A stretch of 64,000 bases of DNA from Staphylococcus equorum (lineage in GTDB: Bacteria; Bacillota; Bacilli; Staphylococcales; Staphylococcaceae): NCBI RefSeq assembly GCF_001747895.1, contig NZ_LNNB01000009.1, positions 620,001 to 684,000 on the forward strand, written 5' to 3'. Shown in pieces: positions 44,906 to 53,104 of this stretch (the first letter of the stretch is position 1; every line of letters begins with the position of its first letter). The notes below the pieces were generated by a model that was given only the letters and a program-made list of their open reading frames with translations, did no database searches and was not told where the DNA came from. The position numbers and the translations under genes were made by a program.

Positions 44906-45117
44906 AGCGCTAACTCTTTCTCTATCTCTGCAATACTTACTTTTTCTGCTATTAAACGTGTACCTTTATCTTTATTCTTCAATGTTGGTGAACTCATGAA
45001 CATGATTGTTTGCTCAGATACACCTAACTTTTCTGCACATTCCTTACGTGTACCATGACAAATAATGTCATCACCTTTATAAATAACGTATTCATATCTT
45101 TGTTTTCCGCCAGCCAC
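44902..45117 (-). CDS. Small protein with HTH-like segment
   Basis: 71 residues from GTG 45117. YEYVIYKGDDIICHGTRKEC followed by AEKLGVSEQTIMFMSSP reads like a short DNA-binding helix pair of the kind found in phage-encoded DUFs. It has a weak ribosome site but is coupled to the DUF3310 gene. Confidence 0.6.
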   Translation of the reverse strand: MAGGKQRYEYVIYKGDDIICHGTRKECAEKLGVSEQTIMFMSSPTLKNKDKGTRLIAEKVSIAEIEKELAL

Positions 45118-45693
45118 TTACTTCACATCCCATTTATCAAATGCACGTTCGATGTACCATTTAGCTTTTGCCACATCTTCTTTACCATTCTTGTGTGGAC
45201 TGCGTGCTAGATACTTAATCGCATTGCCAATGTGATAAGCCACATTAGAATTGTAGTGTTGTGTGACCTGCTCAATGAAATCTATTACTTCTATCTCACC
45301 GTAGTTATAATGTGATGGGTGATTAACTGTGTTATGTGAAAGCACGCCCTCTCCTGGTTGTATAGTTGCTTGTATTGCTTTAGTTACCACACCTTTACGT
45401 TTACGTTGTTGTACGTCGTTGGATAACAATTTTACTGCTTTCTCCGTATTCTCTTTATCAAATGCAATATGTTCCGTCTTATCTTCAATACTCTTAGTCC
45501 ATAACTCGAACTCGTTATCGTCTGTGATATCGTATAAGTTACCTAATGAATTGATAGTCGCTGTATTCTCTCCATCATCATTGAACACAATTTCTTCCAC
45601 ACGTCCTACTACTGTCATACCTTTAGTATCTTCACCCTTACCAATGTCATACACGATTACATATTGATCTAAGTCTAATTCTCTAATCTTCAT
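45118..45693 (-). CDS. DUF3310 domain protein
   Basis: 191 residues. The N-terminal half is beta-rich (QYVIVYDIGKGEDTKGMTVV). The C-terminal half is the DUF3310 pattern VNHPSHYNYGEIEVIDFIEQ and VAYHIGNAIKYLARSPHKNG followed by KAKWYIERA. It is common in Gram-positive phages, often annotated as nucleotide kinase-like; activity unproven. Confidence 0.85.
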   Translation of the reverse strand: MKIRELDLDQYVIVYDIGKGEDTKGMTVVGRVEEIVFNDDGENTATINSLGNLYDITDDNEFELWTKSIEDKTEHIAFDKENTEKAVKLLSNDVQQRKRKGVVTKAIQATIQPGEGVLSHNTVNHPSHYNYGEIEVIDFIEQVTQHYNSNVAYHIGNAIKYLARSPHKNGKEDVAKAKWYIERAFDKWDVK

Positions 45694-45853
45694 CTACTTC
45701 ACCACTTTCAAATTTATAACGTTGCTTTCTTAACTCGTTACGTTTGCATTCAAGTGCTTTAATGTGTTGTTCAACATTTGATTTTTGAATTTTCCAGTAA
45801 GTTAAACGGTTTATCACTCTATTTTCTTCTATCATCAATTCTTTAGTGTCCAT
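45683..45853 (-). CDS. 56-residue charged helical phage protein
   Basis: MDTKELMIEENRVINRLTYW followed by KIQKSNVEQHIKALECKRNE. ATG 45853 follows the preceding stop directly, and its end overlaps the DUF3310 start. Probably a coiled coil. Unknown role. Confidence 0.6.
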   Translation of the reverse strand: MDTKELMIEENRVINRLTYWKIQKSNVEQHIKALECKRNELRKQRYKFESGEVDED

Positions 45854-46234
45854 CTACTTCACCACTTTCGGAAATACATCGTTCTCTGATAAATGTTCGA
45901 ACCACTTACTACTACGCTTAGCATCATCTATCATCTGAAGTCGTTCCTGTTCCTTACGTTGCTTATGTTCTTCCAACTCAACCTTACGTTCAGCACGCTC
46001 TCTGTCCTCTGCATTGAGTCTGTCCACACCTTGACGTTGGTCATACTTTCTAATGTAGTTTTTTAAGTGTCGTCTACCTTTTTTAGCATGGTGTTTAATT
46101 CTCGTGTAATGGATACCAAGTTGTTTTGCTTCCTTGTAATCTTCCACATCTACAAATACTTCTTCGTTATCATCTATCATTACGAAACATAAGTTACCTT
46201 TATCATCTTTAGCTCTACTTAAATTGATGTTCAT
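45854..46234 (-). CDS. Hypothetical phage protein, 126 residues
   Basis: Starts MNINLSRAKDDKGNLCFVMI with a beta-rich N-terminus, then a very basic region (RIKHHAKKGRRHLKNYIRKY) and a long charged helix. It may bind nucleic acid. ATG overlaps the preceding stop. Confidence 0.65.
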   Translation of the reverse strand: MNINLSRAKDDKGNLCFVMIDDNEEVFVDVEDYKEAKQLGIHYTRIKHHAKKGRRHLKNYIRKYDQRQGVDRLNAEDRERAERKVELEEHKQRKEQERLQMIDDAKRSSKWFEHLSENDVFPKVVK

Positions 46235-46419
46235 TAGTCTTTTACCTCCGGGTCACTAAATTCTATAAATGTTCCATCTAAATAATCATTCACGTATTTA
46301 TCCATGTCTTTACCAATGCGATCTAACACATCGTTTACTTCTTCATTTGGTCTTTGTATAAATGGCACAGTCTTTTCAAACGATGCAGTATACTTAATCT
46401 TTATTGTTTCTTCATTCAT
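46234..46419 (-). CDS. Hypothetical phage protein, 61 residues
   Basis: From ATG 46419, inside the last codons of rusA. MNEETIKIKYTASFEKTVPF then acidic helix VNDVLDRIGKDMDKYVND. Unknown; the coupling suggests it acts with RusA or the replication set. Confidence 0.6.
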   Translation of the reverse strand: MNEETIKIKYTASFEKTVPFIQRPNEEVNDVLDRIGKDMDKYVNDYLDGTFIEFSDPEVKD

Positions 46420-46822
46420 CGGAATCACCTTCTATATCTATATGCATGATTATCTTTGGTTCTTCTGCATACTTCTTAAAACTTGTGATTTCTACAATTT
46501 GGTTATCGTCATTCCATAAGTGACCATTAGCAGCATCTAATACTGTTTTGATTAAGTTATCTATATCTGGTTTCGTACGTTTGTATTGTCCAACCATCGC
46601 TACATGTTTCTTCTTACTCCATGACTTCAATAATGGAAAGTGAAACTCTATTGTTAGTTTGATTGGTTTATCTATCATTAACATTGGCATTTGCCACTGT
46701 AAGTCCTTTTTATGGTCTGTATACTTCTTAGGCATGTAAGTCTGTACAAACTTCCCAGCATTTCTAAATCGTGGTCTAGGTGATGACATAGGTGCATCAA
46801 CTTTTAACTCGATTGTTTCCAT
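46412..46822 (-). CDS. rusA: RusA-like Holliday junction resolvase
   Basis: 136 residues from ATG 46822 (AGGAGTGAGG upstream). Core motif KPDIDNLIKTVLDAANGHLW followed by NDDNQIVEI contains the Asp residues of RusA. It resolves recombination or replication junctions before packaging. Confidence 0.9.
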   Translation of the reverse strand: METIELKVDAPMSSPRPRFRNAGKFVQTYMPKKYTDHKKDLQWQMPMLMIDKPIKLTIEFHFPLLKSWSKKKHVAMVGQYKRTKPDIDNLIKTVLDAANGHLWNDDNQIVEITSFKKYAEEPKIIMHIDIEGDSDE

Positions 46823-46826
46823 GTCC

Positions 46827-47045
46827 TCACTCCTGTATAAAATCAAAAATGCTTGTTTGATCTACTCTAGTTAAATTGAAATGTTTCTTTATTTTTTCTA
46901 ATCTGTTATCTGTAACGATGAATTCATCTAATCCATATCGTTTATATAATCCAAATAACCTATTCGTATTATTATTTAGTGGTATAACAGAAGCAACCAC
47001 TTTACCTGTACTATCTTTCAAATCATATTCAGTGCTTAATCCCAA
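46827..47045 (-). CDS. Hypothetical phage protein, 72 residues, TTG start
   Basis: TTG 47045 follows the preceding stop TAA immediately and GAGGTGAGG lies upstream. MGLSTEYDLKDSTGKVVASV then LFGLYKRYGLDEFIVTDNRL. No family recognised. Confidence 0.6.
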   Translation of the reverse strand: MGLSTEYDLKDSTGKVVASVIPLNNNTNRLFGLYKRYGLDEFIVTDNRLEKIKKHFNLTRVDQTSIFDFIQE

Positions 47046-47207
47046 TTACCTCACCTCTTGAATAGCAGGTCGTATTTGACGTTCAGCAAGCTTGAAGTAG
47101 TATAAGCTCTCTAACTTATGTTCGTCTCCATTTGCCCACTCAATCATTTTCTGAATGTACATATCTGAACATCCAAGGTTTTGTTTTATTTCATCAATTG
47201 TTACCAT
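47046..47207 (-). CDS. 53-residue phage protein overlapping the helicase-loader gene
   Basis: MVTIDEIKQNLGCSDMYIQK then MIEWANGDEHKLESLYYFKL and AERQIRPAIQEVR. ATG 47207 overlaps the loader stop by 7 bp (ATGGTAA), a coupled arrangement. The first 25 residues look like a small helix-turn-helix. Below the size limit of many gene callers. Confidence 0.65.
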   Translation of the reverse strand: MVTIDEIKQNLGCSDMYIQKMIEWANGDEHKLESLYYFKLAERQIRPAIQEVR

Positions 47208-47974
47208 GCGTCTCTCTCCCTGTAATCATCACCAAGAACTCTCACTTGTCTTGAATTATGTTTCATTCTTGAATTAATACGTTGCCAATTCATATTTTGA
47301 TTTAATTCTTTATCGCTGAAGTTAGTAGTGAATATATTATTTTTACCTACTCTGTTATCTACAATGCTGAATAGTTTATTTAATGTATGTTCAGTGTTTT
47401 CTACACCTATATCGTCTAATACAAGTAAATCTATGCTACTTAGTAACTTAACAAGTCCATCTGTCGTTTCTACTGAATTTTTGTTGTAAGTAGCTTTGAT
47501 TCGGTCCATTAACATTGGTATGTGCATAAATGCTACAGAATAACCTTGGGCTTTAATTGCTTTTGCTATGGCATAAGCTAAATGGGATTTTCCAGTACCA
47601 TATGAGCCTTGTAATATTAAACTCTTAGATTCATCTATAGAAAATGTTTTAACGTACTCTATAGCTGTCTGTTTAGCGTCTTCTTGTGTTTGATTTTGTG
47701 GCTGATAATTATTTACTGTTACATCTTTAAGCGAGCGATTTACATTAGATTGACTAAATATACGATTAACTGCTTTTTGTTTACGTTTTCTTTCTGCTTC
47801 TTTCCCCGCTGCAATCATGCTACACTCACAACCATCACGATATTCGTAACCATTTTTGAATTTGTGTAAATCATATTTGTTATCACACTTTTTACAGTAC
47901 AGTCCTTTTTCTATTTCAGTAGCTTCGTATTCCTTTAATGTTTCAGTTATTCTAGGATTTAGCATCCGTTTCAT
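47201..47974 (-). CDS. DnaC-like helicase loader (AAA+ ATPase)
   Basis: 257 residues. An N-terminal Cys-rich zinc site (CKKCDNKYDL, CECS) is followed by AAA+: LQGSYGTGKSHLAYAIAKAI (Walker A), IDLLVLDDIGVEN (Walker B) and a sensor TTNFSDKEL, with terminal RINSRM. It loads replicative helicase at the phage origin and follows the initiator gene by 10 bp. Confidence 0.92.
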   Translation of the reverse strand: MKRMLNPRITETLKEYEATEIEKGLYCKKCDNKYDLHKFKNGYEYRDGCECSMIAAGKEAERKRKQKAVNRIFSQSNVNRSLKDVTVNNYQPQNQTQEDAKQTAIEYVKTFSIDESKSLILQGSYGTGKSHLAYAIAKAIKAQGYSVAFMHIPMLMDRIKATYNKNSVETTDGLVKLLSSIDLLVLDDIGVENTEHTLNKLFSIVDNRVGKNNIFTTNFSDKELNQNMNWQRINSRMKHNSRQVRVLGDDYRERDAW

Positions 47975-47984
47975 TTAATCCCTC

Positions 47985-48704
47985 CTAATCCCAATAGCTA
48001 GGATCATGTTTCATTCTTTCTAATTGATTCTGTCCTGTAGGTTTTACTTCTTCTGTAAAGTCGTTCATATAACTTTCTTGCCCTAAGAATGTTTTAGGAT
48101 ATTTCTGATACTGTTTGTTAGTAATGGTTTTGAGATAATCTCTAGTACCATTCATAATTTCTTCGTAACTATGCTTTTTAAGCGCTGATTTAAATAAGCT
48201 AAATGCTTTTTTCTTGTCTAGCTTTTTATCATACAGTTTCCACCATTCTTCAAAACGTTCACGCGTAACGTCAGTTGCGCTAGTATTAATTGTCTGACTG
48301 TTATTTGTATTACTGTTAATTATAGAACTGTTAATTGTAGTACCTACGTTTTGTACCGGTAGATTTCTTCCCGGTAAGTTTTGTACCGGTACGAAATGAC
48401 CTGATACGGGATTGTGTTCTATGGTATAAATATTTTTACTGAAGCCATTACTTGTTCTTTCTCTTTTAATTGATAAGTAGCCATTATCTTCAAGCTGTTT
48501 TCTATACTTCTGAAACCTTTTATCACTTATATTAAGCTCGTGACATATTAAACTTACTCCTGGAAAAGCTGTTTCATTTGCTCCTGCATAAGCAGACAAG
48601 TAACTATACAAGGCTTTAGCTTCTATACTTATATCTGTATCTTTCATAACTCTTTTGAAAACTAATCCATAACCCGAGACGGAACTTTTAATACTATCTG
48701 CCAT
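47985..48704 (-). CDS. DnaD-like replication initiator
   Basis: 239 residues from ATG 48704 (GAGAAGGTG upstream). The N-terminal winged helix (LVFKRVMKDTDISIEAKALY, SLICHELNISDKRFQKYRKQ) is of the phage replication-initiator type. A low-complexity Asn/Thr/Ser linker follows, and a C-terminal DnaD-like domain (RFEEWWKLYDKKLDKKKAFS, YPKTFLGQESYMND) ends it. The linker DNA carries iteron-like repeats (48297-48391), so the origin probably lies within the gene. Confidence 0.88.
   Translation of the reverse strand: MADSIKSSVSGYGLVFKRVMKDTDISIEAKALYSYLSAYAGANETAFPGVSLICHELNISDKRFQKYRKQLEDNGYLSIKRERTSNGFSKNIYTIEHNPVSGHFVPVQNLPGRNLPVQNVGTTINSSIINSNTNNSQTINTSATDVTRERFEEWWKLYDKKLDKKKAFSLFKSALKKHSYEEIMNGTRDYLKTITNKQYQKYPKTFLGQESYMNDFTEEVKPTGQNQLERMKHDPSYWD
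48297..48391. repeat. ori: Iteron-like repeats, candidate phage replication origin
   Basis: GTTTTGTACCGGTA occurs twice exactly, at 48348-48361 and 48378-48391, 30 bp apart. Each holds the palindrome TACCGGTA, and a CCCGGTAA half copy lies between. Next to them ACTGTTA recurs at 48297, 48312 and 48327, exactly 15 bp apart, in an AT-rich stretch. Initiator-gene-internal iterons plus an AT-rich region are the classic lambdoid layout. Confidence 0.65.
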
Positions 48705-48945
48705 CTTTTTCACCTTCTCCGTATAACAGCCATTCAAGTGTTACGTTGAATATTCGTTGCATTTTTCTTAATCTATCCATACTAGGTAAATGAATACCTC
48801 TTTCCCATTTGCTTACAATACTTTTATTTGCTTTGAATATATTTGCGAATTCTTCTTGTGACCAATCATCACTAGCTCTAAGTGATGCGATTCTATATCC
48901 GATAGCTATTCTATCTATTGGTTTAATCATTCTAGGCATCATCAT
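48694..48945 (-). CDS. XRE-family HTH protein in the replication module
   Basis: 83 residues: IGYRIASLRASDDWSQEEFA, NIFKANKSIVSKWERGIHLP and LRKMQRIFNVTLEWLLYGEG form a standard Cro/C1 HTH plus its fifth helix. Its ATG overlaps the HNHc nuclease stop and its end overlaps the initiator's upstream region. Probably regulates replication genes. Confidence 0.83.
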   Translation of the reverse strand: MMMPRMIKPIDRIAIGYRIASLRASDDWSQEEFANIFKANKSIVSKWERGIHLPSMDRLRKMQRIFNVTLEWLLYGEGEKDGR

Positions 48946-49610
48946 TGTTTCTCACCTCGTAACATACTGTTTAACTTGTCATCTACTGATATCCAACTAT
49001 TGTGTAAGTGATATAAATCATCGAATGATTTAACACCTATTGCGTGCTGTTGACTATGGTGTTTTCTGCATAGTGCAAGAACATGTTTCCCGTGATGATC
49101 CATTGTTTTACGGTTCATTCCACGTCCGACTGTTTCATAATGTGCGAGATCTGCTTTCTGGTCCCCACAAATTACACAATTGCGATTAACAGTTGCCCAA
49201 TACAACATCGCTTTATCACCTTGTAATAGTTTGCTTGTTTCAATTCTCATTGGTATTTGATTGTGGAATATGAAAGTTATGATTAGTTCGATTAATTCAC
49301 CAGCTATCTTCCTTGTGCAGTCACGTAAACTAATACGTTCATATCCATTCATAATTTCTAATTCACATTGAAATCTTTGTCTCAATGCTTCAACTGGCTC
49401 TCCCCAGTGCAATTCAATATCTCTACACATCGCAAATATCTTTTTACGTTGGTCAATAGAAATCAATTTATTATCCGGTATAGTTACATCAGCATTTAAG
49501 CTATAACCGTTATCTATAAGTTCTATGTGACTGGTTTCTAATTCAACACCAGTGGCAACGACGGAATAAGTACCGTCGTTATCCAATTGGTATCTAGTAA
49601 TTTGTTGCAT
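48942..49610 (-). CDS. Putative HNHc nuclease of the recombination module
   Basis: 222 residues. The N-terminal domain is family-typical (IDQRKKIFAMCRDIELHWGE, then RKIAGELIELIITFIF). The C-terminal HNH is CVICGDQKADLAHYETVGRG and LALCRKHHSQQHAIG. In staphylococcal phages this family follows the SSB gene in the recombination cassette. Here the two are separated by a homing endonuclease. Confidence 0.9.
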   Translation of the reverse strand: MQQITRYQLDNDGTYSVVATGVELETSHIELIDNGYSLNADVTIPDNKLISIDQRKKIFAMCRDIELHWGEPVEALRQRFQCELEIMNGYERISLRDCTRKIAGELIELIITFIFHNQIPMRIETSKLLQGDKAMLYWATVNRNCVICGDQKADLAHYETVGRGMNRKTMDHHGKHVLALCRKHHSQQHAIGVKSFDDLYHLHNSWISVDDKLNSMLRGEKQ

Positions 49611-50162
49611 TTATATCAACTTCTCAACATTATATTTAGTATTGTCACTAGCTATCACTATATTGTGTCCTCTTAGTAAACGACCGCTTGTATATCCAGT
49701 CGCTCTTTTTAACCACTTATCTGCTCTAGCCATACTTATAAATTCAAGTTGTAAATCAGTATCTATATGCGTTAATTTCACTGACTTTTGTGTATCTATA
49801 AGGTTATTTTCGAAAGCATGTCTATTGTTTTCTAAATGATTACACCACTCAAGATTTTCCACATTATTATTCTTAGGGTTTCCATCAATATGATTAATAC
49901 ATTCTTTATTTTTCATAACTGGTATAAATGCAAAGGCTACTAACCTATGAACAAGATAGTCTTTAGGCTTACCTGCTTTCCATAACGCTACTCTTACATC
50001 TCTACCATTGGGTGTCTTGTTTTTTAAGTAACGTTGTTGCCAATGCCTTGTGCCATGTTTTTCTGTATAAGTTATTTTATTTTTATGTGTCCTAACCCTT
50101 CCAAAGTTACTTATTTCGTAGATGCCTTCGTAATCCACTACATCTTTCCAAATTTCTGTCAT
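49611..50162 (-). CDS. NUMOD4/HNH homing endonuclease in the recombination module
   Basis: 183 residues. NUMOD4 (EIWKDVVDYEGIYEISNFGR), then HNH_3 (YLVHRLVAFAFIPV, CINHIDGNPKNNNVENLEWC). The C-terminus (FISMARADKWLKRATGYTSG) is a DNA-binding region. It is related in layout to the one beside rinA but clearly not identical. Inserted between the DUF669 and HNHc genes without disrupting either. Confidence 0.9.
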   Translation of the reverse strand: MTEIWKDVVDYEGIYEISNFGRVRTHKNKITYTEKHGTRHWQQRYLKNKTPNGRDVRVALWKAGKPKDYLVHRLVAFAFIPVMKNKECINHIDGNPKNNNVENLEWCNHLENNRHAFENNLIDTQKSVKLTHIDTDLQLEFISMARADKWLKRATGYTSGRLLRGHNIVIASDNTKYNVEKLI

Positions 50163-50174
50163 ATAATCACCTCA

Positions 50175-50738
50175 TTAAAACGGTAATTCTGAGTCATTTA
50201 TATCAATAGGACCGTTAGCATTTGCGAATGGATTACTTTGGTCACTTAGCGACTCTTTTTGTTGTCCTTGTCCATTTGCTTGTTGTTCTTCACGTTTCAT
50301 TTCATCAGTTTTAGGTACTGGTTTATTAACTACTTCATCGCCTTTATTCCAAAGTTTTACGAATGAAAGTCTTACAAAGTATTTGCCTTGATCTTCATTT
50401 AATTTATGTTTTAAAACGATAGTTCCTGCCTTATTAATTAATTCATCTGTGTTAAAAGATAAGTCTGGTAAGTTTAATTTGATACCTAGTCTACTTAGGA
50501 ACTCTACATATTGTTTTTCTTGGAAGTCTTGTTGGAATGGTGGTACGAACTGATTATGTTTATATTGCTTACCTTCGCTGTTTTCAAATACAACTGTGAA
50601 ATATCTGTTTTGACTATCATTAAATTCAACGTCTTTAACTTTGACTGTGAATTCTCCAGCGCCTAAGAAGTCGCCACCCTTTAAAAATGCATCTTGATTA
50701 GTTTCTTTAATGTGTTTAGCTTGTCCTGTAATATTCAT
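50175..50738 (-). CDS. DUF669 protein, phage single-strand DNA-binding protein candidate
   Basis: 187 residues. GEFTVKVKDVEFNDSQNRYF, VVFENSEGKQYKHNQFVPPF and TIVLKHKLNEDQGKYFVRL are DUF669. A Gln/Pro linker leads to the acidic tip PIDINDSELPF, which mimics the C-terminal tail by which SSB proteins recruit partners. It follows the Sak4-like ATPase, its usual partner. Confidence 0.88.
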   Translation of the reverse strand: MNITGQAKHIKETNQDAFLKGGDFLGAGEFTVKVKDVEFNDSQNRYFTVVFENSEGKQYKHNQFVPPFQQDFQEKQYVEFLSRLGIKLNLPDLSFNTDELINKAGTIVLKHKLNEDQGKYFVRLSFVKLWNKGDEVVNKPVPKTDEMKREEQQANGQGQQKESLSDQSNPFANANGPIDINDSELPF

Positions 50739-50768
50739 AATTTATATACCGTCCTTTTAATTTTTAAT

Positions 50769-51548
50769 TTAGTTTCCGTTTCTAATTGCTTGTACAACGT
50801 CATTGATACTCGGATTAATAAATCGTTTGTCACTTATTGTCACGTTTTGTGAATGCCTAATTTTTGTTTCATATAAGCTTGATGGTTCTGCATTCAGTAC
50901 ATAATCAAATTGCTTTTGACCATCTTGTTCCGTTTCTTCTATGGTCATTCTTGCTAATACATCTGATTGGCTTACTACAGCCTTTTTAATCTGCTCTTGT
51001 GCTTCAATTGTGATAGTAGGATTAATAGTTCCACCTTCATCATCCTTGTCCTTGTTGATGCCCTCATGACCACTTATAGCTAGATGAAATTGGTAATGTT
51101 CTTGTAGCTTAGAAATATATCTATACATGCTTACTATTCGAGTAGCTGTTTCGCCCCAATCGTTGAATGTGGCTTTACGTGTCTTACCAGCCATTACATC
51201 GTCCATTGTTATATCTCTAAGTTTTTGTATTGTTTCAATAACTACTACATCAATTTGCTTACCGTTATTTCTAAGCTGTTCTAATATCTGTGGAATCATT
51301 CTTATTACATAAGAGAAATGTTTATAATTCTTAACCGCCACTACTGCACCATCTTCTGAAACTGTCGTGCCATCTTCGTTGATATCAAGTACAAGTGCAT
51401 TGTTATTTTTAGTTAGAAAGGTAGTTTTACCAGTTCCAAACTTTCCGTATATCGCAAACTTATAAAACTTATTCGCATTCTGTTGACTAATATCCTTAAC
51501 ACCTAATTGAGTTAAAAGATCTACTTGTTCATTGTTTTGTTCAGTCAT
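50769..51548 (-). CDS. Sak4-like RecA-fold ATPase (single-strand annealing/recombination)
   Basis: 259 residues. FAIYGKFGTGKTTFLTKNNN is Walker A; IDVVVIETIQKLRD is a Walker B-like strand; HLAISGHEGINKDKDDEG follows. This is the compact AAA_24/Sak4 family of phage RecA-like proteins. It acts with the DUF669 protein in phage recombination. Confidence 0.88.
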   Translation of the reverse strand: MTEQNNEQVDLLTQLGVKDISQQNANKFYKFAIYGKFGTGKTTFLTKNNNALVLDINEDGTTVSEDGAVVAVKNYKHFSYVIRMIPQILEQLRNNGKQIDVVVIETIQKLRDITMDDVMAGKTRKATFNDWGETATRIVSMYRYISKLQEHYQFHLAISGHEGINKDKDDEGGTINPTITIEAQEQIKKAVVSQSDVLARMTIEETEQDGQKQFDYVLNAEPSSLYETKIRHSQNVTISDKRFINPSINDVVQAIRNGN

Positions 51549-52034
51549 TTATCTCACCCTCAAACTTTGTGTTTGTTTAATTTCCACACCATCAACATCG
51601 TTGTTTTCTTTAATGTGTTTCAATAATGATTTTTTATCTAACTTAGGCGCTTGTGATAACCAAAAGTCACTAGGTATGCGTTTTTCTTCAATTACATTTA
51701 AAGAAGGTGGATTGTTTTGAATGTTGTAACTGTTCAATGCTGTTTTGAATTTAGTCTTACCTGTTGATTCCATAGACGCTTTCAATGATTCTTTCAAGCG
51801 ATCAATACCATTCTTGTTAGTTGTCTTACGTTGTTGTAGCCTTTTGATTTCATCATCTATGGCTTTGTTGTCACTCTCTAGTGATTTGATAACTGATACA
51901 TAACCATCTGCCTTATCTTCTAAAGCGTCGTTGATGCTATCTAGTGTGTCGTTTAGTAGTTGTTCATCACCTTGTTCTGCTATTAAGTCGTAAACTTGTT
52001 TATAATTGTCAGTTAGATTAAATAATGTACTCAT
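51549..52034 (-). CDS. Siphovirus Gp157 family protein
   Basis: 161 residues: LFNLTDNYKQVYDLIAEQGD, DALEDKADGYVSVIKSLESD, EIKRLQQRKTTNKNGIDRLK and PPSLNVIEEKRIPSDFWLS. This is the Gp157 layout of N-terminal helix, coiled coil and C-terminal beta tail. Reported for phage-resistance in streptococci; probably a recombination accessory. Confidence 0.9.
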   Translation of the reverse strand: MSTLFNLTDNYKQVYDLIAEQGDEQLLNDTLDSINDALEDKADGYVSVIKSLESDNKAIDDEIKRLQQRKTTNKNGIDRLKESLKASMESTGKTKFKTALNSYNIQNNPPSLNVIEEKRIPSDFWLSQAPKLDKKSLLKHIKENNDVDGVEIKQTQSLRVR

Positions 52035-52045
52035 TTATATTCCTC

Positions 52046-52312
52046 CTACCATGTCATCACAGCGCTCATTACTCTATCTGCTTCATCGGTGTTCTCATCT
52101 ATCCATTTGAATACGGATTGTTCTAAGATTTCTCTTGCAGTGTTTACGCCTAGTTCTTCATCAGCTACTAAAATTTCATCTATAAATACGTTGTCTAACG
52201 TTTCAACAGATATATTTACTTCTAATTGCGTCATTTTTCTAACACGTAGGATAAATTGGAATCCTTGAACATTGATTACCTTCTTACTTTCATCATTGAT
52301 TCTGTAATACAT
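52046..52312 (-). CDS. DUF1108 family early phage protein
   Basis: 88 residues: MYYRINDESKKVINVQGFQF, NISVETLDNVFIDEILVADE, and the tail FKWIDENTDEADRVMSAVMT. This matches the staphylococcal DUF1108 pattern closely. ATG with AGGAGG. Function unknown. Confidence 0.87.
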   Translation of the reverse strand: MYYRINDESKKVINVQGFQFILRVRKMTQLEVNISVETLDNVFIDEILVADEELGVNTAREILEQSVFKWIDENTDEADRVMSAVMTW

Positions 52313-52381
52313 TTGACTACCTCCTATGTTTTAGGGCATAATCTATATAGATTCTTTTTTTATATAGATAAGCCTTGACTG

Positions 52382-52567
52382 TTAAGCGCTCCAACGCTTA
52401 GCGGTCTTTTTTTCTGTCTTTATATAGTTAATCCAACTGTCCCAAGCCATGTAGCTAAAGCAAACGGCTACCCAGTAAATTAGAAACAAGTGGATAAAGT
52501 CTTTAGTGAATATCAAAGCTATGAAGAATACGACTATAGCTGTTGATAATGCTAGTAAACCTCTCAT
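52382..52567 (-). CDS. Small early membrane protein
   Basis: 61 residues with two hydrophobic segments (LLALSTAIVVFFIALIF and LFLIYWVAVCFSYMAWDSW) and a basic tail. GGAGG before the ATG. Unknown; small membrane proteins here may affect superinfection. Confidence 0.65.
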   Translation of the reverse strand: MRGLLALSTAIVVFFIALIFTKDFIHLFLIYWVAVCFSYMAWDSWINYIKTEKKTAKRWSA

Positions 52568-52577
52568 GTTACCCCTC

Positions 52578-52835
52578 CTACATCCATTTTTTATTTCTAA
52601 GTTTTAAATACTCTCTCAACTTTTCAATGTCGATTCTTGTCATATTTGCAGATAAATCAAGATACAAATCTTTAACACCTAAATCATCTTCATCATAATC
52701 GCGTAACCATCTGTAAACAGTTGATACTCCAACATCAAATATTTTCGCTATAGTTGGTGGTTTTCCATACAGTGGGTAAAACACAACTTGATTAACATCT
52801 TCTACAACGTTTTGTTTAGTTGGTAAATGTGTCAT
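52578..52835 (-). CDS. Early HTH protein
   Basis: 85 residues from ATG 52835 (AAAGGAGTGG upstream). The central PPTIAKIFDVGVSTVYRWLR is a clear helix-turn-helix of the resolvase/MerR-like kind. An excisionase or early regulator is possible given its place near the antirepressor, but this is inference. Confidence 0.7.
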   Translation of the reverse strand: MTHLPTKQNVVEDVNQVVFYPLYGKPPTIAKIFDVGVSTVYRWLRDYDEDDLGVKDLYLDLSANMTRIDIEKLREYLKLRNKKWM

Positions 52836-52891
52836 CTTAACCACTCCTTTCTGGTATAATTTATTTATCTGTGTGCAAAGGGGGTGAGAAT

Positions 52892-53104
52892 ATGTCTGAG
52901 TTTGTGAATTATAATGCCGAACGTTTTGCCGAAGCTTATATCCAAACACTTCCTCATGTTTCAAAACCTGAAGAATTTGATAGTGAAGAAGATTTTGTCG
53001 ATTATATGGATAAACGTCGCGAGCTTTATTTTAATCACTATCTTGATGCTATAGACTTTGCTAATGGCCGAGCTGAAAGTACTGAAGATGTTGATGATAA
53101 ATAA
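52892..53104 (+). CDS. Acidic small protein on the opposite strand of the early region
   Basis: 70 residues from ATG 52892 with AAAGGGGGTGAG upstream: MSEFVNYNAERFAEAYIQTL, then EEFDSEEDFVDYMDKRRELY. Strongly acidic and helical, transcribed against all neighbours. The good ribosome site and coherent composition support a real gene. Not recognised. Confidence 0.65.
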   Translation: MSEFVNYNAERFAEAYIQTLPHVSKPEEFDSEEDFVDYMDKRRELYFNHYLDAIDFANGRAESTEDVDDK

